This document shows, in pieces, positions 24,387-29,772 of a stretch of 29,772 bases of DNA. Below the pieces are notes generated by a model. That model did not search any database and was not told the origin of the DNA. It worked only from the letters and a program-made list of their open reading frames with translations. Source of the stretch: an uncultured Gammaproteobacteria bacterium (GTDB lineage Bacteria > Pseudomonadota > Gammaproteobacteria > Ga0077536); contig CAIPNE010000434.1 in the NCBI GenBank assembly GCA_903866355.1, positions 1 through 29,772 on the forward strand, written 5' to 3'. A program made the position numbers and the translations under genes. How positions within the stretch are numbered: position 1 is the stretch's first letter; each line of letters begins with the position of its first letter.

Positions 24387-25010
24387 TTAAGGCGCCAACG
24401 CCACTTTGCCCGTGCGCAGTTGGGTATTGAGCGCGGGGAGACCAATACGCCCAATCTCCGTGTCTACCGCGGTGCGCAGGGTGGAGACGATGCTCACGCC
24501 ATCGATCACGGCGTCGAAGACTTTCCACTGCCCGTCCCGATCGATCACCCGATAGTCCACGCTGGCCGCCCCTTTACCCTCACGCGTCACCCGCGTGCGC
24601 ACGGTCATGCGCCCAGCCGTATTACCCAGCGGCACTGCCGAGAGGTATTCCACGGTGGCATCTTGATAGTCCAGCACGTGCGCGGAATAAGTCCGCAGCA
24701 GCATTTCGCGGTAGGCGGCAATGAAGTCCGCGCGCTGGGTTGCGTCTGCATCGCCCCAGTGACGACCCAAAATCAGCCGTCCGGAGTAATTTAAATCCAT
24801 GTTCGGTACGACATCTTGCTCCACTAAGGCCGTGGCCCGCGCGGTGGCGTTCTGGCCCTCGGCCAGCGGCGCCTGCAGACCGGTGCGCAGCGCCTCCACC
24901 GTGGTTCGAACCAGGGTTAGGGCGGCGTCCGAAGTGTCGGCCTGTACCGACACCATCAGCGACAAGCAAAGCGCGAACGGCGTTATCACTCGGGATAAAA
25001 AGAAAGCCAT
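24387..25010 (-). CDS. MlaC/Ttg2D-family periplasmic phospholipid-binding protein
   Basis: A 207-residue exported protein of the 'toluene tolerance Ttg2/MlaC' family, which carries phospholipid across the periplasm between MlaA and MlaFEDB. The signal peptide is at about residues 1-24 (LCLSLMVSVQA-D). Family wording includes VEQDVVPNMDLNYSGRLILGRHW, RADFIAAYREMLLRTYSAHVLDY, VDYRVIDRDGQWKVFDAVIDGVSIV and the C-terminal R-T-E-I-G segment. No mlaA, mlaD, mlaE, mlaF or mlaB adjoins, so this is a lone copy. It converges on the hydrolase-like gene with 37 bp between stops. Confidence 0.92.
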   Translation of the reverse strand: MAFFLSRVITPFALCLSLMVSVQADTSDAALTLVRTTVEALRTGLQAPLAEGQNATARATALVEQDVVPNMDLNYSGRLILGRHWGDADATQRADFIAAYREMLLRTYSAHVLDYQDATVEYLSAVPLGNTAGRMTVRTRVTREGKGAASVDYRVIDRDGQWKVFDAVIDGVSIVSTLRTAVDTEIGRIGLPALNTQLRTGKVALAP

Positions 25011-25149
25011 GAGTTTACTGATCCTGAGAATGAGAGGCGGTTTGGGGAGCTAGTATCGACCAAAGGTACAGTGCCGCACCACCCGCGCGCGCGCGGCCGG
25101 CGAGCTTTCTTCGCACGGCTGGTGAAGCCCCCACTCGGGCAGGCCGCTG

Positions 25150-25190
25150 AGGCGGCACAATCGCCGCCTAGGGTGGCGCCACGCCACCCT
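25150..25190 (-). terminator. Two tandem perfect stem-loops after the nitrilase-family gene
   Basis: Directly adjoining hairpins: AGGCGGC/GCCGCCT around 6 nt (25150-25169) and AGGGTGGCG/CGCCACCCT around 3 nt (25170-25190). They begin 13 nt downstream of the nitrilase-family stop. The tandem layout suggests a transcript end or a 3'-protecting structure. There is no T-run, so the mechanism is open. Confidence 0.45.
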
Positions 25191-25202
25191 GGGCGACGTG
25201 GT

Positions 25203-26087
25203 TTATCCCCGCGACAAGTGGGACGGCCATTGTTGGTAGCACGCGGCACGCCGACGTCGATCACGGAAGGTGGGCGCCACGCCATTGCTGCGATTGGTCT
25301 GGATAAGATCCAGATCCACCGAACCGCGCAAAACCATTTCTACATTGGTGGCGGCCTCGGCCACCACCCCGTTGGGTGCCGGCCACGGCGTGTCGCAGGG
25401 CGAGAGTATGGAACTGCGAGTCCAGCCATTGGGCAGGGGGCCTTGCGGCAGGTCGCCACCGGTGGCGCAATGGACAAAATACAGTTGGTTTTCGATGCAG
25501 CGCGCGTGGGCGCTGTGGCGCACCCGCCAGAAACCATATTCCGAGAACGTAAATGACGGGCACAGAATAATTTCTGCTCCCTGCTCGGCCAGCGTCGCCG
25601 CGCACTCAGGAATTTCTGCTTCGTAGCACACGTTCAAACCCACCCGCGCAAACGGCAGAGTGAAGGCTTCCATACGGTCGCCTTCGCCGGTCGACCATTG
25701 CGCCTCGGCGGGGAAAATATGCGTTTTGTCGTGCATGTGGATCAGACCGTTGGGGCCATACACATAGGCCACATTGAGGTAGCCCCCGGCCTTTTTCTCC
25801 AGATGCGAGCCCGCCACGATGTGCTGGCCACGGGCGCGCGCCTCATAGGCAAAGAACTCGCGATAGGCATTGGTATAACGATCAATGGCGACCAAGTCGG
25901 CGAGCGGGCGGTTGCGCCAGTCTTCCAGCGTGGTAAACAGCGCCAAGGTGAAAAGCTCTGGGAACAACACCAGATCCGCGCCTTGGGCCTGATCGAGCAA
26001 ATTCACCACTTGCGCGGCGAAAGCATCAAAGTTAGCCACTGGCTTAATGACAAACTGACACACGGCAATGGAAACGGAACGCGTCAT
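25203..26087 (-). CDS. Nitrilase-superfamily carbon-nitrogen hydrolase
   Basis: A cytoplasmic C-N hydrolase of 294 residues. The Glu-Lys-Cys triad is visible as E44 (LFPELFTLAL), K121 (HDKTHIFP) and C154 (LNVCYEAEIPE). The segment RVRHSAHARCIENQLYFVHC and the later GDLPQGPLPNGWTRSSILSPCDTP resemble the hydrolase half of YhcX-type GNAT-nitrilase proteins, but no acetyltransferase domain is attached here. The substrate is probably an amide, not a nitrile, judging from CYE rather than CWE after the nucleophile region. The start has GAGG at 8 nt. It is divergent from the deacetylase gene across 119 bp, suggesting a shared control region. Confidence 0.94.
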   Translation of the reverse strand: MTRSVSIAVCQFVIKPVANFDAFAAQVVNLLDQAQGADLVLFPELFTLALFTTLEDWRNRPLADLVAIDRYTNAYREFFAYEARARGQHIVAGSHLEKKAGGYLNVAYVYGPNGLIHMHDKTHIFPAEAQWSTGEGDRMEAFTLPFARVGLNVCYEAEIPECAATLAEQGAEIILCPSFTFSEYGFWRVRHSAHARCIENQLYFVHCATGGDLPQGPLPNGWTRSSILSPCDTPWPAPNGVVAEAATNVEMVLRGSVDLDLIQTNRSNGVAPTFRDRRRRAACYQQWPSHLSRG

Positions 26088-26104
26088 GGTCGGACCCTCT
26101 GTAG

Positions 26105-26115
26105 TTAGTCACTAA
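26105..26115. promoter_or_regulatory. Candidate GntR-type operator between divergent genes
   Basis: TTAGTCACTAA is a perfect palindrome around a central C and fits the GT-N-AC core bound by many GntR/FadR-type repressors. It lies 18-28 bp upstream of the nitrilase-family ATG and 92-102 bp upstream of the deacetylase ATG. No GntR gene is in the window, so the assignment rests on the pattern alone. Confidence 0.3.
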
Positions 26116-26206
26116 TAGGCTATTGTTAACGCGTGAGGACGCGGCAAGCAATCAAAAAGCCGCCGACCGCATCCCCTAAGCGTAGTAAAAAAGAGGAATC
26201 TCCGGC

Positions 26207-27112
26207 ATGGGACAGAAAGATATACAAGTTTGCTTCAATGTTCACTTCGACGCCGTCTCCCTGTGGTTGGGGTCTTTCGGTGGCGAGGATTCTCCTTGCG
26301 ACATCTCACGCGGCGTCCACGCCGGGAAAGTTGGCACACCGCGTCTACTCGATCTTTTTGATAAATACGGCATCACCACCACGTGGAATATCACGGGCCA
26401 TTCGATCGAAAGTTTCCCGAAAGAATCCCAGCTGGTCGCAGCGGCGGGCCACGAGTTGGGCCTGCACGGTTACGCCCACGAGAACCCCTTGGCGATGTCG
26501 AAAGAACAAGAAAGTGCGGTACTCAACAAGACTTTCGATTTGGTGGTCGAACTGTGCGGCCGCGCCCCCAAGGGCTACTCCGCGCCGTGGTGGGAATTAA
26601 GCCGCAACACCATCGAGCTGCTGCTCGCGAAAGGCATTGAATACGACCACAGCCTGATGGAAAACGATCACTCGCCGTATTACCTGCGGGGCGGGGACAA
26701 GTGGACCAAAATTGACTACACCAAACCGGCGGAGAGCTGGATGAAACCCTGGCAGCCGGGCCAGCTGACTAGCCTGCTGGAAATCCCCTGCAGCTGGTAT
26801 TTGGACGATGCGCCGCCGGTAATGTTCGTCAAAAAATTTCCCAACAGCCACGGCTGGGTGCCGCCGCGCGACTTAGGTCAGATGTGGCAGGACCAATTTG
26901 ACTGGGTGTATCGCAACCTCGACTACGGCGTCTTTAACGCCTGCCTGCATCCGGATGCGAGCGGTCACCCGCAAATGTTGATGATGCTCGAACGCTTGAT
27001 CGACCACATGCGCCATCACGAGGGCGTGCGTTTTGTCACGCTCAATACCATTTGTCAGGAATTTAAGACAAAAAATCCGCTGCCGGCCGCAAACGCGCGC
27101 CCAGCTGGTTAA
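26207..27112 (+). CDS. Polysaccharide deacetylase (NodB/PuuE-like) family hydrolase
   Basis: A NodB-fold metal hydrolase of 301 residues without a signal peptide, so cytoplasmic. Motif 1 is FNVHFDAVSLWL with Asp15. The metal-binding His pair is in LGLHGYAHENP (H87 and H91). Motif 3 is KGYSAPWWELS. WEIP-like wording (LLEIPCSWYLDD) and a late CLHPDASGHP carry further conserved His/Asp. The intracellular, PuuE-like form is used by enzymes acting on allantoin-like or cyclic imide substrates rather than on chitin or peptidoglycan; that is inference. The start has GAGGA at 9 nt. Its last 50 nt overlap the convergent cobW-type gene. Confidence 0.93.
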   Translation: MGQKDIQVCFNVHFDAVSLWLGSFGGEDSPCDISRGVHAGKVGTPRLLDLFDKYGITTTWNITGHSIESFPKESQLVAAAGHELGLHGYAHENPLAMSKEQESAVLNKTFDLVVELCGRAPKGYSAPWWELSRNTIELLLAKGIEYDHSLMENDHSPYYLRGGDKWTKIDYTKPAESWMKPWQPGQLTSLLEIPCSWYLDDAPPVMFVKKFPNSHGWVPPRDLGQMWQDQFDWVYRNLDYGVFNACLHPDASGHPQMLMMLERLIDHMRHHEGVRFVTLNTICQEFKTKNPLPAANARPAG

Positions 27113-28100
27113 ACGCCGCCAACGACGCACCGAGGGTCTCGTGACTGAGACCCTCGGTGATAAACACCAAACGCGAACGGCGGTCGGCATCGGGCCACGC
27201 CGCCAAATGAAAAGGCGGGTGCACCAGATGCTGCACACCGTTGATCACCACCGGCGTGGCGCTACCTGCCACGTTCAAAATCCCCTTCACCCGTAACACC
27301 CGATTGCCATGCACGTGCAGGAGCATCGTCAGCCACACCCCAAAGGCAATCCAGTCCAAAGGCTGGTCTAAGGTGACACTGAAACTGGCAAAAGCTTGCA
27401 GGTGGGAAGTGGCGGCTGGCGCCGCGTGCGTATGCACCGGACCCGGCGGGGCCAGCCAGCGCAACACCTCCTCGCCGCGCAGGGCGGGATCGTAAACATC
27501 GCCGTTCACCAACACCCCGGCGTCGCTCGACGCGGCAAACTGCGCGCCGGGATTGATCGCTCGCAGCTGCTGCTCAAGGGCGACTAAGGCGGCGGGGGAG
27601 ACCAAATCGCGCTTGGTGATAATGAATTGATCGGCCAACGCGGCCTGCTTTAAGGCTTCCTCGCGCAGCCGCAAATCCTGAGGGCCATGCCGCGCGTCGA
27701 CGACGGTCACCACCGTGCCCAAACGGTAGTGATGGCGCAGTTCGGGATCGTTTAACAAAGTGGCCAAAATAGGCGCGGGATCGGCCACCCCAGTGGTTTC
27801 GATCACTAGGCGCGTGAAGGCGGGAATATCGCCGGCCAAGCGGCGCGCATCGAGATTGAGGATCGCGGTGGTTAAATCCTCACGAATACTGCAGCACACA
27901 CAGCCGTTGGCGAGCAGCACCGGGCTGCCGTCCATGGGCTCCACCAATTGGTGATCCAGCCCAATCTCGCCAAACTCATTGATGAGCACGGCGCAATTGC
28001 GTAAACGCTCATCGCGCAACCAAGCATTGAGGAGGGTGGTCTTGCCGCTGCCCAAAAAGCCCGTGAGCACCACCAGCGGAATAGCCTCGCGATAGCTCAT
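27063..28100 (-). CDS. CobW/COG0523-family GTP-binding metallochaperone
   Basis: A G3E GTPase of 345 residues that relatives use to deliver zinc, cobalt or iron to target enzymes. Walker A is GFLGSGKT (14-21), the metal-binding CxCC motif is GCVCC (66-70), Walker B-like LVIETTG follows, and the guanine motif is TKRD. The region VHTHAAPAATSH links to a CobW C-terminal domain (ASFSVTLDQPLDWIAF, RVLRVKGILNV). The start at 28100 (MSYREAIPLVVLTG) overlaps the preceding small gene by 4 nt (ATGA), indicating coupling; the frame is open another 53 codons upstream inside that gene. Metal specificity cannot be read from the sequence. Confidence 0.95.
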   Translation of the reverse strand: MSYREAIPLVVLTGFLGSGKTTLLNAWLRDERLRNCAVLINEFGEIGLDHQLVEPMDGSPVLLANGCVCCSIREDLTTAILNLDARRLAGDIPAFTRLVIETTGVADPAPILATLLNDPELRHHYRLGTVVTVVDARHGPQDLRLREEALKQAALADQFIITKRDLVSPAALVALEQQLRAINPGAQFAASSDAGVLVNGDVYDPALRGEEVLRWLAPPGPVHTHAAPAATSHLQAFASFSVTLDQPLDWIAFGVWLTMLLHVHGNRVLRVKGILNVAGSATPVVINGVQHLVHPPFHLAAWPDADRRSRLVFITEGLSHETLGASLAAFNQLGARLRPAADFLS

Positions 28101-28426
28101 GCGTCGGGCGGCGCGGTGAGCGCGTCCAACAGCCCGGGCAGCAAGGGGTCGACCGGGCGACCGGCGATATTCTCGACCACCTGCCAAACTTGCGGCAAAG
28201 ACGCCACGAGTTCGCTGCGGCCCCGTTGGCTGCGCACGATGTACTCGCCGCCGCCCCAATCTTCCACCGTGCAGCCAAAATGAGCGACCACCACATTGAT
28301 GAGACTCACCCGGTGGCGCCGGGCCAGTCGGCGTTCTCGGTCATCCAGCTCAACGCCTTGTGCAGCATCTGAGGCGGCGTCTGTCCAATGCGGCAGGCCC
28401 GCAAAAACCGCGCAAAAACCGCACAT
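28097..28426 (-). CDS. Small conserved protein with N-terminal MCGFC motif, cobW-coupled
   Basis: A 109-residue protein with no named domain that I can assign. It begins MCGFCAVFAGLPHW, so Cys2, Cys5 and His13 could bind metal. The rest has the look of a globular protein (RRHRVSLINVVVAHFGCTVEDWGGGEYIVRS; LVASLPQVWQVVENIAGRPVDPLLPGLLDAL). I have an impression of similar short proteins beside cobW-type genes elsewhere. It starts 6 nt after the LLM oxidoreductase stop and overlaps the cobW start by 4 nt, which strongly supports it as a real gene in that operon. A weak ribosome site is the only doubt. Confidence 0.78.
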   Translation of the reverse strand: MCGFCAVFAGLPHWTDAASDAAQGVELDDRERRLARRHRVSLINVVVAHFGCTVEDWGGGEYIVRSQRGRSELVASLPQVWQVVENIAGRPVDPLLPGLLDALTAPPDA

Positions 28427-28432
28427 TCGCGC

Positions 28433-29521
28433 TTATTGGCCGAGGGCGGCGTTGACGCGCGGCATGACTTCTTCGGCCATAAGCTGCATCGAGCGGCGTG
28501 CGAGCACCGAATCGGCCCAATCGTGACCGGCATACACCAGCGTGCCGAAATCACCCACGCGTTCGCGCAACGCCAAAATTTGTTCGGCGACCTGGGTGGG
28601 CGTGCCACACAGTACCAAAGTATCCAGCACGAACTCCAGCGTAATCGCGGCGTCGGGCTGGTCGGGCGAGGTTTTAAACAGTTCAGGGCGACCGTTGCCG
28701 ATGAGTTTGCGCATCAGGCTGCGATAGTAGTGTCCGTAGGGCCCCTGCGTGCTGCGCGCGTAGGCACGTGCCTCGGCCTCACTGTCGGCCACAAAAATAC
28801 TGCGGGCCACGCGCCAGTCGCGCGGGTTAGCGGTGCGGCCACCCAAGGCGGCGCCTTCGAGCATTTTTTGCCAGTGGGTAGCAACCCAACCGGGCTGTAG
28901 GAAATTGGCCGAAATGATGGACCAGCCGTGGCGCGCGGCATGCGTGACAGAGTCCGAATTGGGCGACATACAGGCCACAGCGATGGGCGGATGTGGCAGC
29001 TGGAAAGGCTTGAGGATCACGCCCTGACCTATCTCCCGGTCGAGCGTGCGCGCGGTGGAGATACGCCAAAATTCGCCCTCAATATCGTAAGGGGCTTCGC
29101 CCGCCCAAATCGCTAACACCTGGGCAATGGCTTCGTTGGCCATCGCCTTGCGGTCGCGGTCCAGCGTGCCAAAAACCTCGGCGTCCGAGCGCAAGCCGCC
29201 GGGACTAATCCCCAAAATAAAGCGCCCGTCGCACATGTGGTCCACCATCGCCACCTGCGCGGCAATGGCCGCCGGGTGGGCGTTGGGCAAATTGATGGTG
29301 CCCGTGCCCAGCCTAATTTGGCGGGTCTCATAGGCCAGGCTCGCCAAAAAAGTCAGCGAGGAGGTAATGGTTTCGGCCAAATCGGTCACGTGCTCGCCCA
29401 CGAAAGCCTCGGCGTAGCCCAATTCGTCAGCGAGCAAAAAGGCTGCCCGATCCTCGCGCAGGGTTTGGCGGTAATCGCGCCCTAAGGGGTGGATGGGCAT
29501 CGTAAAAAAACTGAGCTGCAT
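28433..29521 (-). CDS. LLM-class (luciferase-like) flavin-dependent oxidoreductase
   Basis: A luciferase-like monooxygenase-fold protein of 362 residues. It uses FMN (or F420 in some lineages) and a partner reductase to oxidise an organic substrate. Typical segments are DELGYAEAFVGEHVTD, TRQIRLGTGTINLPNAHPAAIAAQVAMVD, GRFILGISPGGLRSDAEVFG, HPPIAVACMSPNSDSVTHAARHGW and a C-terminal VLDTLVLCGTPTQVAEQIL. A clear ribosome site (AGGGA, 8 nt) sets the start. It heads an operon with the small Cys-motif protein and the CobW-type gene, and the upstream alpha/beta hydrolase ends 110 bp before it on the same strand. No flavin reductase is in the window. Confidence 0.95.
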   Translation of the reverse strand: MQLSFFTMPIHPLGRDYRQTLREDRAAFLLADELGYAEAFVGEHVTDLAETITSSLTFLASLAYETRQIRLGTGTINLPNAHPAAIAAQVAMVDHMCDGRFILGISPGGLRSDAEVFGTLDRDRKAMANEAIAQVLAIWAGEAPYDIEGEFWRISTARTLDREIGQGVILKPFQLPHPPIAVACMSPNSDSVTHAARHGWSIISANFLQPGWVATHWQKMLEGAALGGRTANPRDWRVARSIFVADSEAEARAYARSTQGPYGHYYRSLMRKLIGNGRPELFKTSPDQPDAAITLEFVLDTLVLCGTPTQVAEQILALRERVGDFGTLVYAGHDWADSVLARRSMQLMAEEVMPRVNAALGQ

Positions 29522-29631
29522 GAGTTATTTCCCTAAACAGGGCACCCCTGCCGGGTGCCATTACCGATTAACCAACGCGGGGGTGAAGGCCCATGTTGGG
29601 AGGGCCATGGAGGGGCTAGCGGGACGACCCT

Positions 29632-29772
29632 TTAGCGCGGTGCCACCTCGCGCAGAAAACGCAGCATCTGAGCGGTGGTTTGCGCGGGTTTCTCGACCTG
29701 CACCCAATGGCCCGCGCCCGCGATAAGTTCGCTGAAGCGCAGATCTTCAAAAGACTCCGCAAACCACGACGC
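29632..29772 (-). CDS. Alpha/beta hydrolase C-terminus, truncated by window edge
   Basis: The minus-strand frame is open from the window end to TAA at 29632-29634 and encodes the last 46 residues of an alpha/beta-hydrolase-fold protein. The segment ELIAGAGHWVQVEKPAQT holds the catalytic His of the Ser-Asp-His triad in its usual GHW context, followed by the final helix (MLRFLREVAPR). The nucleophile and start lie outside the window. It precedes the LLM oxidoreductase by 110 bp and may belong to the same transcript, for example to hydrolyse the product of the flavin enzyme. Confidence 0.85.
   Translation of the reverse strand, partial: ASWFAESFEDLRFSELIAGAGHWVQVEKPAQTTAQMLRFLREVAPR

Overview
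This GC-rich window carries chromosomal genes of a Proteobacterium, most likely a gammaproteobacterium, possibly near the Beta/Gamma border. The evidence is the block aspS / ruvC-ruvA-ruvB / ybgC-tolQ-tolR-tolA-tolB-pal-cpoB / queC, which is conserved in Pseudomonas-like gammaproteobacteria and related groups. No phage, plasmid, CRISPR array or intact transposase gene was seen. The organism cannot be named to genus from this sequence.

Region 1 (1-12254). The left edge holds the last 75 codons of a lytic transglycosylase on the + strand, converging on a long minus-strand block. Read in its direction of transcription, the block is fmdB-type zinc ribbon, aspS, nadA, ruvC, ruvA, ruvB, ybgC, tolQ, tolR, tolA, tolB, pal, cpoB, queC. 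Many junctions overlap by 1-11 nt, so the ruvC-to-queC part is probably transcribed largely together. It combines Holliday-junction processing, the Tol-Pal envelope machine and a queuosine precursor enzyme. From memory of Pseudomonas, yebC would lie between aspS and ruvC, and queE between cpoB and queC. Here nadA takes the first place and queE is missing.

Region 2 (12255-17515). This is a looser region with long non-coding stretches: a tRNA-Lys gene with a recognisable promoter, an island of short palindromic and direct repeats, a gamma-class carbonic anhydrase, a gene-free stretch full of perfect inverted repeats, a MaoC-type hydratase, a HEAT-like helical repeat protein and a small cupin. 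Just before modC lie two near-identical 39-bp direct repeats and what looks like a decayed copy of the modC 3' end.

Region 3 (17516-25010). modC and modB of a molybdate importer (no modA beside them) are followed by a CaiB/BaiF CoA-transferase, a secreted esterase-like phytase-family protein with a VPLPA/PEP-CTERM type sorting tail, a three-module peptidoglycan-hydrolase-like protein, and a solitary mlaC.

Region 4 (25203-29772). This looks like a small catabolic or metal-linked neighbourhood. A nitrilase-superfamily amidohydrolase and a NodB/PuuE-like deacetylase are divergently transcribed across a short spacer with a candidate GntR-like operator. The deacetylase converges, with a 50-nt overlap, on a minus-strand cluster of LLM flavin oxidoreductase, a small conserved Cys-motif protein and a CobW-type metallochaperone; the C-terminus of an alpha/beta hydrolase lies just upstream. 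The grouping suggests breakdown of a cyclic amide or imide by metal- and flavin-dependent enzymes. This is inference and the substrate is unknown. It is the best candidate here for an undescribed system.
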